NCBI RefSeq assembly: GCF_016907925.1
Contig: NZ_JAFBCZ010000014.1
Location: 1 to 64,000 of the forward strand
Length of the DNA stretch: 64,000 nucleotides
Reading direction: 5' to 3'
Origin: Herpetosiphon giganteus
GTDB taxonomy: Bacteria; Chloroflexota; Chloroflexia; Chloroflexales; Herpetosiphonaceae
Shown here piece by piece: positions 17,111 through 26,613 of this stretch. The position numbers were made by a program, and so were the translations under genes. The notes under the pieces were generated by a model. It was not told the DNA's origin. It saw only the letters and a program-made list of their open reading frames with translations, and made no database searches. How positions within the stretch are numbered: the first letter of the stretch is position 1; the number at the start of each line of letters is the position of its first letter.

Positions 17111-18337
17111 TTAGCGGCCTTCTTCGGTCTTGACGGCGTTAACAAAGCCTTGAATTTTTTCAAAGACTGGCCGTGGGCTCCAATCGGGATTGAGAATCCC
17201 GAACGAGGCCGTTTGATCAAGCGGGTCGGGCGAGGTTACCGCGAAATTGAGGTTCCACACAAACATCGTGGCGACCCATGGATAATCGCGGCGGGTCATT
17301 TGCAAGGCATCGAGCACATATTGGCCTTGTTGTTCAAGGCTAATTTCGTTGCCATACTCGTAGCCTGGGCTGGTATTTTGAGTTGCCCAGCCAAACTCCG
17401 TCACCCACACCTGATACTCGCTCATGCCATATTTATCCATCAAAATTTTGAGGTTTTCGATATGGCGGAAGTAGTGGGTTGGGCTTTCGAGCCAACCTGG
17501 GCCTGGGCCTGGCATATCGGGCCAAAGGGTCGCAGGCGGGTTGTACGATGGTGAGGGATGGAAACCCACGCCATCGATATGATCTTTGAAAATGCCATCT
17601 TTGTAGCTGAACATTTGCTCAAAGTAGGTCATATCATCGACTGCTGCTGGCGAATCGCCGGTTGAAGTCAACGCGCCTGAGATCACAAATGCTTCAGGAT
17701 CAATCGGTTTGATCCGATTATAGGCTTCAACCAAGAGATCGACATATTTGGTTGCGTCGATTGACTCACGTGAGCCACCATTTTCGTGATCAAGATTTTG
17801 CTCGTTCCAAATTTCGTAGGCTTGGACTTTGCCTTTGTAGCGTACCACCAAGGCCTCGACGAAATCGCCAAAATCTTTGATATTATCGGGCATGCCGTTG
17901 GTGCCATCGGCGCGTGCCCACGAAGGCGAACGCACAATGCTCAACAGCACTTTGATATTTTTGGCGTTGGCATCGGCGACAATCGCATCAAGCTCGCCCC
18001 AGCCAAAGTTGCCCTTGGGGCCTTCAATATCTTTCCATTGAATTTGTTGGCGTACCCAATCGAAACTGGCGTTGTTCATCAAAGTTAAGGCGCGGTTCCG
18101 ATCAGTATAGTAGAGTTGGGCAGCTGCGCCATATTGCAAATAGGGCAAGCTTAATGGGTTGCCACTGGTAACTGCTGGGTTCGTGCCCGTGGTTGGGGCC
18201 GCAGTTTCCGGCGTAGCAGTAGCTGCCTCAGGATTCGTTGGTTGGGCGGTAGGAGCGCTATCGCCACCACAGGCTGCCAAGATATTAACTGCGAGTAAAC
18301 AGCCTATGGCAGCACTTAACCAGCGTAATTTTCGCAT
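17111..18337 (-). CDS. Secreted lipoprotein glycoside hydrolase, clan GH-A
   Basis: 408 residues. A lipoprotein signal (LAVNILAAC, lipidated Cys 23) precedes a Thr/Pro/Ala-rich linker (about 27-62) and a TIM-barrel domain. The acid/base glutamate is E179 in YEIWNEQN and the nucleophile E314 in WVTEFGWAT, the beta-4/beta-7 pair of clan GH-A. It resembles GH39/GH5-like enzymes but the exact family is unclear. It is anchored outside the membrane and probably cleaves a polysaccharide. The start at 18337 is chosen for GAGGAG 6 nt upstream. A close relative of the next upstream gene, probably a tandem duplication. Confidence 0.85.
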   Translation of the reverse strand: MRKLRWLSAAIGCLLAVNILAACGGDSAPTAQPTNPEAATATPETAAPTTGTNPAVTSGNPLSLPYLQYGAAAQLYYTDRNRALTLMNNASFDWVRQQIQWKDIEGPKGNFGWGELDAIVADANAKNIKVLLSIVRSPSWARADGTNGMPDNIKDFGDFVEALVVRYKGKVQAYEIWNEQNLDHENGGSRESIDATKYVDLLVEAYNRIKPIDPEAFVISGALTSTGDSPAAVDDMTYFEQMFSYKDGIFKDHIDGVGFHPSPSYNPPATLWPDMPGPGPGWLESPTHYFRHIENLKILMDKYGMSEYQVWVTEFGWATQNTSPGYEYGNEISLEQQGQYVLDALQMTRRDYPWVATMFVWNLNFAVTSPDPLDQTASFGILNPDWSPRPVFEKIQGFVNAVKTEEGR

Positions 18338-18360
18338 ATCAAACTCCTCGTCAGACAACA

Positions 18361-18404
18361 AACACGAAGATCAAACACTGGCTTCAGAGCGTGATCTTCG
18401 TGTT
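18361..18404 (-). terminator. Hairpin terminator between the two glycosidase genes
   Basis: AACACGAAGATCA pairs with TGATCTTCGTGTT (13-bp perfect stem, 18-nt loop). On the minus strand it is followed by TGTTGTCTG. It lies about 20 nt after the stop of the larger glycosidase gene. Confidence 0.7.
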
Positions 18405-18425
18405 GTGTAAACCGACCTCGGTTAA

Positions 18426-20186
18426 TTATTTATGGGTTGCTGCAAACTGTTGCAATCGGGTATAGGCTGGGCGTGGGCTCCAATCAGGGTTCAATACCCC
18501 GAACGAAGCGGTTTCGTGCAGCGGATCAAATGATGTGACCGCGAAGTTTAAGTTCCACACGAACATTGCGCCAACCCATGGAGCGTAATCGTAGCGAGCC
18601 ATATACATTGCTCGTTCGAGGTACGCGCCTTGTTCTTCGAGGGTGTTCGAGTTGCCATATTCAAAGCCTGGGCTGGTGTTGGCGGTTGCCCAGCCAATTT
18701 CGGTTACCCAAATTTGGCGGTCGCCGTTGCCACTGTTGGCCAGCACTTGATAGACATCTTCGATCCGTCGCCAGTAGAATTCTGAGTTGTCGCGCCAGCC
18801 TGGGCCTGGGCCTGGATTGTCTGGCCACTTGGTATCTGGTGGATTGTAGGTGCCACCGAAGTGTGCCCCAATTACGTCGACGTTGCTCCAGAATTTAGGA
18901 ATTGCAAACATTTGGCTGAAGTAAATCAGCTCATCAATTGCAATATCGCTGCGATTGGTTGCGGTTGGCGTTGGCGAGCCAGAAACGACAATTGCTTCTG
19001 GGTCGGCAGCTTTCACGCCTTTGTAGGCATATTCGAGCATATCGACATAATATGAAGCGGTTGCAACTACGCCACCGTTTTCAATTGCGTAATTTTGCTC
19101 GTTCCAAATTTCGTAGGCTTGAACTTTGCCTTTGTAGCGTTGCGCCATGCGCTGCATGAAATCGCCAAATTTAGGGAAGTTGCGGCGTGATGGCAAACCG
19201 TGGGTGCCATTTTCGCTCGCCCATTCCGGCGAACGCACGACACTCAACAGAACTTTAATACCTTTGGCGTGTGCTTCGTTGACGACTTTATCCAACTCGC
19301 CCCAGTAGATTGTACCGTCGGCAGCTTGGAGATCTTCCCACGGTGCTTGTTGGCGAATCCAGCCGAAGGCTGCATTGTTGACCAATTGATACAAGCGATC
19401 ACGTTCTTGGTAGAACGCTTGGACATTATAGCCATAGATAAAATCGGCTGGAATGGCTTCGTCACGAGTGTGATAGCGGAAGAACCATTCCTTGACTGCC
19501 AATTTTGGCTCGTCTTTGTGTTCGTTGTAGTATTGTTTGCCCAACAAACCAAGCAATACTTGATATTCAGGCTTTTCTTCTGGGTGATATTCGAAGCGAT
19601 TACGCTCGAAATATTGAACCCAATAGACTTTGCCTGTATCGGGATTCAGCTCTTGGAATGGCTCCGACAAAGGATAGCCAAACACCGACAGGCCGCCATA
19701 ATTGCGCCAGAAGGTCAAGAATGGGCCAGGTGTGTTGGTCAAGGTGTGTTCGGTTTCTGGGAACCAAACCGTGCCATTGTTGGGGTTAGCAACTGGCTTG
19801 AAGGCTGGTTCGTTTTCGCGACCCTTGGCCAATTCTTTGCCCAACAACCGCCCAAGCACAAAGTATTTGTTGCCATTGGTTGGGTGATTGAAGTTTTCAG
19901 GGTGCTCTTCTAAGATGGCACGTTCGAAATATTGCACCAAATAGAATTTACCAGGCTCGGTAAAGCTTTCTTGGACAAATGGCAAAGAAATAGGATAGCC
20001 CAACACGCGCATAGCGTTTGGCGTATTCTTCCAAAATTGCCAAAAATAGTTGACCGCTGATTGCCCGGTTTCGGGGAAATACTGGGCTAAAGGCGGCGGC
20101 GGTGTAGCCTCGGCCTTGGTTCCAGGTAGCACTACGCCCATGGCAATAAGCATGAGCAGGCCAAGACGAACCCATCGTCGTCGCAT
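18426..20186 (-). CDS. Secreted glycoside hydrolase, clan GH-A, with two N-terminal FERxRFEYHPE-type repeats
   Basis: 586 residues. Signal peptide 1-27. Two repeats of about 90 residues (about 35-127 and 139-227) share FPETG/E, GYPIS/LS, then a short stretch to QYFER and EYHPE, ending in an LGxLGK motif. This repeat type is frequent in secreted Chloroflexota proteins and may bind cell wall or glycan. The catalytic barrel follows from about 235, with acid/base E363 (YEIWNEQN) and nucleophile E496 (WVTEIGWAT). The barrel closely matches the lipoprotein glycosidase next door, including GPGPGW and MFVWNLNFAVTS. Substrate unknown. Confidence 0.85.
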   Translation of the reverse strand: MRRRWVRLGLLMLIAMGVVLPGTKAEATPPPPLAQYFPETGQSAVNYFWQFWKNTPNAMRVLGYPISLPFVQESFTEPGKFYLVQYFERAILEEHPENFNHPTNGNKYFVLGRLLGKELAKGRENEPAFKPVANPNNGTVWFPETEHTLTNTPGPFLTFWRNYGGLSVFGYPLSEPFQELNPDTGKVYWVQYFERNRFEYHPEEKPEYQVLLGLLGKQYYNEHKDEPKLAVKEWFFRYHTRDEAIPADFIYGYNVQAFYQERDRLYQLVNNAAFGWIRQQAPWEDLQAADGTIYWGELDKVVNEAHAKGIKVLLSVVRSPEWASENGTHGLPSRRNFPKFGDFMQRMAQRYKGKVQAYEIWNEQNYAIENGGVVATASYYVDMLEYAYKGVKAADPEAIVVSGSPTPTATNRSDIAIDELIYFSQMFAIPKFWSNVDVIGAHFGGTYNPPDTKWPDNPGPGPGWRDNSEFYWRRIEDVYQVLANSGNGDRQIWVTEIGWATANTSPGFEYGNSNTLEEQGAYLERAMYMARYDYAPWVGAMFVWNLNFAVTSFDPLHETASFGVLNPDWSPRPAYTRLQQFAATHK

Positions 20187-20300
20187 GGCATTCTCCTTTT
20201 ATCGAAGCACTAAATCGTTCGCAAGCAATTGCTTAGGTCTGACTGCGTAATAGTAGCATGCCCAACCTGATAAATTGCTTATAGCCTACTGATGAGCACG

Positions 20301-21146
20301 TTACGAATTGATTGCAATGTCCAAGCTGATGTCGAGCGCAACTGCTGAGTGAGTAATCGCGCCGCACGAAATGAGGTTTACTCCCGTTTCGGCAACGGCC
20401 CGAATTCGCTCAAGCGTAATACCACCAGAAGCCTCAACCAAAGCGCGCCCAGCAATTAACTGCACCGCTTCGCTCATGGCTTCAATTGACATATTATCAA
20501 GCATGATAATGTCGGCTCCCCCATCAAGTGCTGCTTGTACCCCCGCCAAATCTTCAACTTCAACCTCGATTTTGGTGGTGTGCGGCGCGACAGCCCGTGC
20601 TCGCTGCACTGCGCCAACAATATCGTGGCCCCCAAGCGCCAGATGATTGTCTTTGATCAAGACACCATCGCCCAAATTAAACCGATGATTGGCTCCGCCA
20701 CCTGCGCGAACGGCAGCTTTTTCCAAAGCGCGCCAGCCTGGCGTGGTTTTGCGGGTATCAACGAGTTTGGCTTGGGTTCCGGCGATTTTGGCAACATACA
20801 ATGCTGTTTTGCTGGCAATGCCCGAAAGCCGCTGCAAAAAGTTAAGCATGGTGCGTTCAGCCATCAGCACCGAACGGGCTGGCCCGCTGAGGTAGGCCAC
20901 AATCGTGCCATACTCAACTGCTGCGCCATCGTTCAGCACTGCTTGCCACTCCAAGGCTGGGTCGACCAAACGGCAAACCGCCGCCGCAACCTCCATTCCT
21001 GCGAGCACACCTTGATCTTTAACTAAAACATGGGCTTTGGCTGTTAAATCAGCCGGAATTGTGGCTAATGATGTTAAGTCGCCACCATCGAGGTCTTCTG
21101 CTAACGCCAATTCAATCAGGCGTTGAGTTGCTTGAGGAAGGTACAT
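20301..21146 (-). CDS. nadC: Nicotinate-nucleotide pyrophosphorylase (quinolinate phosphoribosyltransferase)
   Basis: 281 residues. Converts quinolinate and PRPP to nicotinate mononucleotide, CO2 and pyrophosphate, the last de novo pyridine-ring step. Family motifs are all present: LAEDLDGGDLTS, NFLQRLSGIAS, DTRKTTPGWRALEKAAVRAGGGANHRFNLGDGVLIKDNH, KIEVEVEDL, DIIMLDN and EASGGITLE. The ATG at 21146 fits the family N-terminus. Candidates up to 40 codons upstream exist, and one at 21173 keeps an AAGGA-containing codon run, so the exact start is uncertain. The NAD salvage gene lies upstream on the same strand; nadA and nadB are not in the window. Confidence 0.93.
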   Translation of the reverse strand: MYLPQATQRLIELALAEDLDGGDLTSLATIPADLTAKAHVLVKDQGVLAGMEVAAAVCRLVDPALEWQAVLNDGAAVEYGTIVAYLSGPARSVLMAERTMLNFLQRLSGIASKTALYVAKIAGTQAKLVDTRKTTPGWRALEKAAVRAGGGANHRFNLGDGVLIKDNHLALGGHDIVGAVQRARAVAPHTTKIEVEVEDLAGVQAALDGGADIIMLDNMSIEAMSEAVQLIAGRALVEASGGITLERIRAVAETGVNLISCGAITHSAVALDISLDIAINS

Positions 21147-21383
21147 TGCACAAACACCATTGTCCTTGTACATTGGGTTTCGATTGTCAATCATAGCATA
21201 AAAATCCTTGTTGCGGGGATCAATCTGCCCAAGCGACCACGAATCCTGCAAACAACCCATGCTCAATGGTATTGCTCACAGGATTCTCTGGCAGTATCGA
21301 TTTGGCTGATTGAATAATAAATTTATTAAAAATCTTTATAAATACGTCATCAAATACGCATCTGCTCATTAATATGATCAGAT

Positions 21384-22919
21384 TTAGCTTTTGCGCATCT
21401 CTTTAATTAAGTTCTGTTTCAATTCCCACAAGCGTTGGCTGAGCGAAACGTGATAGATGTGGGGATTGACCAAGCGCAACACGCCAGGATCAAGCCGCGC
21501 CAAATCGCGCACGCGGCGTTCGCGCAACTCGGCCAAATCGGGCACATCGACGACGCGCCGCCCAGAATCGAGCACCGTGGCATACAAGGCTTCAATGGTG
21601 TGGTCGGCAGGCGTGAGCGTGCGCTGTTTGCCTGCATCAGTTGGATGATACAAATTCAGCGCTTCGCTTTGCTGTGGATGTTCGTCATCCAAGGTCAGAA
21701 CATCGGCGCTGGCACGGCCACGGCTATCATAGACTCGCCATGCTGCTTTGCGCCCAGGCGTTGGCGTTTTCTGGGGGTTTTCCGAGAGCTTGATTGCAGG
21801 CTTCCAAGTATCGCGATCAAATAATGAAACCAATTTATACACGCCACCCAAGGCTGGCTCGCCCCACGATGTGACCAAATGCGTGCCAACCCCAAAGACC
21901 AAGCGCTTGATCACTGCATCGGCTTCAAGGCCATAGCGCGGCGCTTCGGCGCGAATTTGGGTCAGAATTTGCCAAATCACCAGCTCATCGAGATTGTTGG
22001 AGAGCACAATTGAAACATCGGGAAAGCCAGCGCTATTGAGCATTTTGGCCGATTGAATGCTGAGATAGGCCAAGTCGCCAGAATCGAGCCGAATGCCAAC
22101 GGGTTTGTGGCCTTGGCGGCGCAGTTTTTCAAACACCTTAATTGCGTTCGGCACGCCGCTTTCCAAGGTATTGATTGTATCGACCAAGAGCAAGGTGTCG
22201 TCGGGATAGGCTTCGGCGTAGGCTTCGAATGCACCTAATTCGCCCATGCCCAAGGCCATGGCGGTTTGGACCAAGCTATGAGCATGCGTGCCGCTTGGTT
22301 GCACGCCCATATCGAGCGCTGCCCCAACGTTCGATGAGGTGTCAGCGCCGCCGATTAATGCCGCGCGCGTGGCCAAATTGGCTCCCCAGCCTTGGGCGCG
22401 GCGCAAGCCAAATTCCAAAAACAAGCCATCGCCAGCGCTCTCGCGCACCCGCGCCGCTTTGGTGGCAATCAAGGTGCTGAAGTTGAGCATATTAAGCAAC
22501 GGCGTTTCGAGAATTTGGGCCAATACCAGCGGGCCTTCGACAATCGTCATTGGCACGGTGTGGTGCACCACGCGGCCTTCGGGAATTGCACGAATCGTCA
22601 GATTGCGCAGATCACCATATTTGCGCAGCCAGCCCAAGAAATCGCTGCTAAACAAAGGTTGGCCAGTGCGACCTTTCATGGTCGAAAGTGCGCCAATTTC
22701 GCCCTCGCCAAAGCGTGCCGTATCCATCCATTCGAGCAATGGTTGCATCCCTGCGGCTACCGCATAGCCCGCAGCATGTGCGCCATAGTTGGGATAGGCA
22801 CGGAAATAGTGATCGAACAAGGCTGGTCGCTCGTGCAGCCCCAAACGATAATAAACCTGCGACATGGTTAGCTGATATTGATCAGTAAAGAGAATGCCAT
22901 GTTGAAAGCGCGTTGTCAT
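21384..22919 (-). CDS. pncB: Nicotinate phosphoribosyltransferase
   Basis: 511 residues. Makes nicotinate mononucleotide from nicotinate, PRPP and ATP (NAD salvage). Supporting motifs are the N-terminal [27 protein letters not shown] with the conserved arginines, [32 protein letters not shown], and [11 protein letters not shown]. Together with nadC it places both the recycling and de novo routes in one locus. A perfect 7-7-7 palindrome, probably an NrtR-type operator, lies about 30 bp upstream of the start. AAAGGA lies about 9 nt before ATG. Confidence 0.95.
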   Translation of the reverse strand: MTTRFQHGILFTDQYQLTMSQVYYRLGLHERPALFDHYFRAYPNYGAHAAGYAVAAGMQPLLEWMDTARFGEGEIGALSTMKGRTGQPLFSSDFLGWLRKYGDLRNLTIRAIPEGRVVHHTVPMTIVEGPLVLAQILETPLLNMLNFSTLIATKAARVRESAGDGLFLEFGLRRAQGWGANLATRAALIGGADTSSNVGAALDMGVQPSGTHAHSLVQTAMALGMGELGAFEAYAEAYPDDTLLLVDTINTLESGVPNAIKVFEKLRRQGHKPVGIRLDSGDLAYLSIQSAKMLNSAGFPDVSIVLSNNLDELVIWQILTQIRAEAPRYGLEADAVIKRLVFGVGTHLVTSWGEPALGGVYKLVSLFDRDTWKPAIKLSENPQKTPTPGRKAAWRVYDSRGRASADVLTLDDEHPQQSEALNLYHPTDAGKQRTLTPADHTIEALYATVLDSGRRVVDVPDLAELRERRVRDLARLDPGVLRLVNPHIYHVSLSQRLWELKQNLIKEMRKS

Positions 22920-22949
22920 CTATCACGTCCTTTACAATTGTAAATTGAC

Positions 22950-22970
22950 TTAGTGTCTATAATACACTAA
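22950..22970 (-). promoter_or_regulatory. Palindromic operator, NrtR-like, upstream of pncB
   Basis: TTAGTGT, a 7-bp spacer CTATAAT, and ACACTAA make a perfect inverted repeat. It ends about 31 bp before the pncB start codon. NAD-metabolism regulators of the NrtR (Nudix-related) family bind palindromes of this general GTGTA..TACAC type near salvage genes; the identity of the regulator here is inferred. Confidence 0.6.
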
Positions 22971-22987
22971 TTAATGAGAAATGCAAT

Positions 22988-23245
22988 ATGATCCACGAAG
23001 GACACGAAGAGCACGAAGGATGGAACCGCGAAGCGCGCGAAGAAAGCGAAGGGAAATTGGCTCTAGGCTTTGGGCTTTGGGCTAGCGGAACAATTGTTGC
23101 CATTTCAAGAAATTTCCAATAGCCAATAGCCTAGAGCCTGATCCCTTTTGATTTTTGATTTCTGACTTCATCCCTCATCCTTCATCCTTTCACTATGCTC
23201 TATGTTCTATGCTCTATGTTCTATGTTCTATCTTGGCGGTTCTTT
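22988..23245. repeat. Composite repeat array between pncB and the mutase gene
   Basis: Begins purine-rich after the pncB side (CACGAAGGACACGAAGAGCAC), passes through mixed GGCTTTGGGC sequence, and ends pyrimidine-rich toward the mutase gene. The last part, from about 23115, stays in heptamer register through changing motifs: AGCCAAT, TGATTTT, CATCCTT and finally TTCTATG units. The gap holds no gene. Confidence 0.85.
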
Positions 23246-23307
23246 GCTACAATGGATGCATATCGCATGAACGTTGAGATTTTTCATAACCCAAGGGGGA
23301 AACGACG

Positions 23308-24987
23308 ATGTTTAGTCCCGATCAGTTAGCTCAAATGCGGGCGGCGCAGGAGCGCTGGAACGATGAAACGCTGGCTCCGACGCTCCAGAAAACTCCTGAA
23401 CGTCCGGCGTTATTTAGCACCGTCTCAAGCGAGCCGATTCAGCGGTTGTATACGCCGCTCGATATTGCTGATACCGATTATGCCAAGGATATTAGCTTTC
23501 CTGGCGAGTTCCCCTATACCCGTGGGATTCACCCAACGGGCTATCGCGGCAAGCTCTGGACAATGCGCATGTTTGCTGGTTTTGGCACAGCAGAAGAAAC
23601 CAATGCCCGCTTCAAATATTTGCTGAGCCAAGGCCAAACTGGGCTTTCGACCGCCTTCGATATGCCAACTCTCTATGGCCGCGACACCGATCATCCTTTG
23701 GTTGAAGGCGAATTTGGCAAGTGTGGCGTGGCCGTCACTTCCTTGGCCGATATGGAAATTTTGTTCGATGGCATTCCATTGGATCAAGTGACCACATCGA
23801 TGACGATTAACTCGCCAGCGGCAATTGTTTGGGCGATGTATATTGCGGCGGCTGAAAAACGCGGCTTTCCGCGCGCCAAATTGGGCGGCACACTCCAAAA
23901 TGACATTCTCAAAGAATATGCAGCCCAAAACGAATATATTTTTCCAATTGCGCCATCGATGCGCTTGGTCGTTGATACGATTGAATTTGCGGCCCAACAC
24001 ATGCCCAAGTGGAATCCAGTTTCGGTCAGCGGCTATCACATTCGTGAAGCTGGCTCAACTGCGGCCCAAGAATTGGCCTTTACGCTTGGTGATGGTTTGG
24101 CCTATGTCAAAGCCTGTATCAAACGCGGCATGAATATTGATGATTTTGCGCCACGAATTTCCTATTTCTTCAATGCCCACAACGATTTCTTCGAAGAAAT
24201 TGCCAAATATCGCGCTGCACGGCGAGTTTGGGCACGCCAAATGCGTGATGTCTATGGCGCGAAAAATCCGCGCTCGTGGTGGATGCGTTTTCATACTCAG
24301 ACCGCTGGCGTTTCGCTGACCGCCCAACAACCAGAAAACAACATTGTGCGGGTCGCAATTCAAGCGCTGGCAGCGGTCATCGGCGGCACGCAATCGTTGC
24401 ACACCGATGCCATGGACGAAGCACTGGCCTTGCCATCGGAAAAAGCCGTGACAATTGCGCTGCGTACCCAGCAAATCATTGCTGAAGAAAGCGGCGTGAT
24501 CAACACCGTCGATCCGTTGGCTGGCTCGTACTTTGTTGAAGCCTTGACCAACCGCATGGAAGCAGAATGTCTCGATTATTTCCGGCGGATCGAGGAACAA
24601 GGCGGCATGGAAGCTGCGTTGGAAAAAGGCTGGATTCAACAACAAATTGCCGATTCGTCGTATCGCTTCCAGCAAGAGGTCGATAGCGGCCAGCGCGGCT
24701 TTGTTGGGGTCAACAAATACACCGTTGACGACCCAATTGAAATTCCAATTTTGCAAATGGACCCCAACGGCGAGAGCAAACACATGGCGCGTTTGAACAA
24801 AGTGCGCAACGAACGTGATCAAGCACGTTGGTCGGCAGCTATGAATGATTTGCGCCAAGCAGCCCAAGGCGATCACAATCTGATGGAGCCAATTTTGGCA
24901 GCGGTCAATGCCTATGCCACCTTGGGCGAAATGTGCGATGTGTTGCGCGAAGTCTTTGGCGTGTATCAAGAAGTGATGATTGTCTAA
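23308..24987 (+). CDS. Acyl-CoA mutase large subunit (methylmalonyl-CoA mutase N-terminal type)
   Basis: 559 residues. Catalyses a B12-dependent carbon-skeleton rearrangement. The substrate-barrel domain is complete: [73 protein letters not shown] and a C-terminal [11 protein letters not shown]. The B12-binding domain (DxHxxG) is absent, so a separate small subunit must exist elsewhere. Barrel-only subunits occur for methylmalonyl-CoA and also isobutyryl- or ethylmalonyl-CoA mutases, so the exact substrate is open. AAGGGGGA lies 7 nt before ATG. Single gene, with repeats on both sides. Confidence 0.92.
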   Translation: MFSPDQLAQMRAAQERWNDETLAPTLQKTPERPALFSTVSSEPIQRLYTPLDIADTDYAKDISFPGEFPYTRGIHPTGYRGKLWTMRMFAGFGTAEETNARFKYLLSQGQTGLSTAFDMPTLYGRDTDHPLVEGEFGKCGVAVTSLADMEILFDGIPLDQVTTSMTINSPAAIVWAMYIAAAEKRGFPRAKLGGTLQNDILKEYAAQNEYIFPIAPSMRLVVDTIEFAAQHMPKWNPVSVSGYHIREAGSTAAQELAFTLGDGLAYVKACIKRGMNIDDFAPRISYFFNAHNDFFEEIAKYRAARRVWARQMRDVYGAKNPRSWWMRFHTQTAGVSLTAQQPENNIVRVAIQALAAVIGGTQSLHTDAMDEALALPSEKAVTIALRTQQIIAEESGVINTVDPLAGSYFVEALTNRMEAECLDYFRRIEEQGGMEAALEKGWIQQQIADSSYRFQQEVDSGQRGFVGVNKYTVDDPIEIPILQMDPNGESKHMARLNKVRNERDQARWSAAMNDLRQAAQGDHNLMEPILAAVNAYATLGEMCDVLREVFGVYQEVMIV

Positions 24988-24990
24988 TTT

Positions 24991-25010
24991 GAACAAAGAA
25001 CATAGAACAT
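24991..25010 (+). repeat. GAACATA heptamer array after the mutase stop
   Basis: GAACAAAGAACATAGAACAT begins 4 nt after the mutase stop codon. It abuts the left end of the next MITE-like element. Confidence 0.85.
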
Positions 25011-25013
25011 AGC

Positions 25014-25181
25014 TGTAATGGTTCAGTGCGTTAACGACGATTCCCCTCACCCCCTCGCCTCCGCTCCTGCCCGCGAGGCGAGGAGGAACCACGCAACCCG
25101 TGCTCCCCTCGCCCGCGTTCAGTGGGAGAGGGGCTGGGGGTGAGGGCATGTTCTTGATTGCAAATCCAATTAACCAGTACA
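25014..25181. mobile_element. MITE-like element, copy 3 (168 bp)
   Basis: Left end TGTAATGGTTCAGTGCGTTA, right end complement TGTACTGGTTAATTGGATTT. The GC-rich interior starts with CCCCTCACCCC and ends with GGGGTGAGGG. The six bases outside each end are CATAGC and CATTGC, a target duplication with one difference. No coding capacity. Confidence 0.75.
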
Positions 25182-25237
25182 CATTGCTCTTTGGAACTTG
25201 CTAAGTTTCGAGTATCATAGACGTATGTTCAGCTAAC

Positions 25238-25275
25238 GCTTTATGATGTTCTATGCTCTTTGTTCTATGCTCTAA
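25238..25275 (+). repeat. TATGTTC heptamer array upstream of the ATPase gene
   Basis: TGATGTTCTATGCTCTTTGT and further CTATGCTCTA units run to within about 5 nt of the start codon. They leave no room for a normal ribosome-binding site. Confidence 0.8.
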
Positions 25276-25278
25276 TTT

Positions 25279-26370
25279 ATGAAACAACGCTATTTTTCCA
25301 CAACACCCATCCACGATCCGCGCGACTTTGTTGGGCGTGAGCGTGAAATTGTTCAAATTAACGAAGCCTTGGCGGCTGGTCGCTCGTGTGCAGTGATCGG
25401 CCCGCAAGGCAGCGGCAAAACCTCGTTGCTGCATCATATTGGCCAAGCAGTGGCCATGGTGCTCGACGAGCCTCCCCAAGTTGTTTTTCTTAGCCTAACG
25501 CGGGTTAACGATGCCCGTGATCTGTATTCGCCAATGTTGCGGGCCTTGCGCGCCAACGGCGATGATGAGCTAAGCCTTACCCAAGCTTTCAACGAAACCA
25601 ATACCCCGCCAATGTTGCTGTTGCTCGACGATTTGGAAGCAGCGGGCTTGGGCTGGATTGGCGTTGTGCGCAGTGCGTTGCGCGGTTGGGTTAACCAAGG
25701 CTTTTTGCAAATTGTAGCGGCTAGCAGCCAAGCGCTTGATCACGTTGCGCCCGATTTACAAAGCACGCTCAGCCAAATCACGCTGCCGCCAATGCCTGAA
25801 CGCGAAGTGCGCAGTTTAATTGATACCCTGACCCAAAGTGCCAAGCTTGAGCCTGATCCCGCCACGATTAACCAAGTTATCAATTTGGCTGGTGGCTATC
25901 CCGCTGCAATCAAATTGGCCTTGGAAACGTGGGCACAGTCGCAGGCGACAACGGGATTTGATTGGCAGCAAGTGTTTCGTGAGCAGCAACAGCAAGCAGC
26001 CCATGCCAGTAATGGATTGGGTGGCTATAGCACAACAATTGAAAGCGAAGCCCTGCCAACCAAGGTTAAGCAACATCCTGCTCAGCCGAGCAAACCACGA
26101 TCCAAAGCCGAAGAACCGCAACGCCCACGCACCTACAAAGCCGACGACCCGAGCGAATTTTTGATTATGCTGATTTTATTTTCGCTGGCGGTATTGCTTG
26201 GCTATTTGGTTGGCTCATGGTTGGGCCTTGTGGTTGGGCTGGCGGTGTTGGGCATGTGGGTTGGCTTGGCCCATGCGATGGTGCGCTGGCGTGGCAATGG
26301 CGCACTCAGCCATATCTATGTGCGAGCCACGCGCTGGCTGCCCTTGGTGGGCCGTTTTGCCCCCAAATAG
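25279..26370 (+). CDS. AAA/ORC-type ATPase with C-terminal membrane segment
   Basis: 363 residues. An N-terminal FVGREREIVQINEAL motif introduces the nucleotide domain with Walker A GPQGSGKTS (41-49) and Walker B LLLLDDLE (113-120). A winged or helical lid follows (residues 170-220). A charged linker (KPRSKAEEPQRPR) leads to two adjacent hydrophobic helices around 294-336, then a short tail. This looks like a membrane-tethered STAND/ORC-like ATPase of unknown function. There is no ribosome-binding site: a heptamer array reaches almost to ATG, so the message may be leaderless or the gene weakly translated. Confidence 0.75.
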   Translation: MKQRYFSTTPIHDPRDFVGREREIVQINEALAAGRSCAVIGPQGSGKTSLLHHIGQAVAMVLDEPPQVVFLSLTRVNDARDLYSPMLRALRANGDDELSLTQAFNETNTPPMLLLLDDLEAAGLGWIGVVRSALRGWVNQGFLQIVAASSQALDHVAPDLQSTLSQITLPPMPEREVRSLIDTLTQSAKLEPDPATINQVINLAGGYPAAIKLALETWAQSQATTGFDWQQVFREQQQQAAHASNGLGGYSTTIESEALPTKVKQHPAQPSKPRSKAEEPQRPRTYKADDPSEFLIMLILFSLAVLLGYLVGSWLGLVVGLAVLGMWVGLAHAMVRWRGNGALSHIYVRATRWLPLVGRFAPK

Positions 26371-26613
26371 TTCCCACGCATGCTGATTGACACTAGGACT
26401 AAGAACCTACTACGTTGTGGTAAAAAACTATGGTATTATCAGCCGCAGTTAGGCGAACCAAAGGCTCACACGCTTAATTCAACATCCTACAAATTTGATT
26501 GTGCTCGTTAGCAATCATCAATTGCTGCCGACTTTGCGAAATATGGTACAATCGCATTTTTAGAATAATCGTAAAGCTCGCAAGCGATGATATTGCGCAA
26601 CAAGGAGGTTGGC

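Noticed and set aside
19200-19913. Long open frame antisense to the larger glycosidase gene
   Set aside because: Shadow of the codon usage of the real gene; no RBS and no motif.
22988-23245. Possible CRISPR array
   Set aside because: The units are 7-9 bp and continuous, without spacers; no cas genes are in the window.
24055-25182. Long open frame on the minus strand opposite the mutase gene
   Set aside because: It lies antisense to a well-supported gene, its sequence is not family-like, and it begins in a repeat element.
25279-26370. A DNA-replication initiator because of the ORC-like motif
   Set aside because: It has C-terminal membrane helices and no DNA-binding domain.
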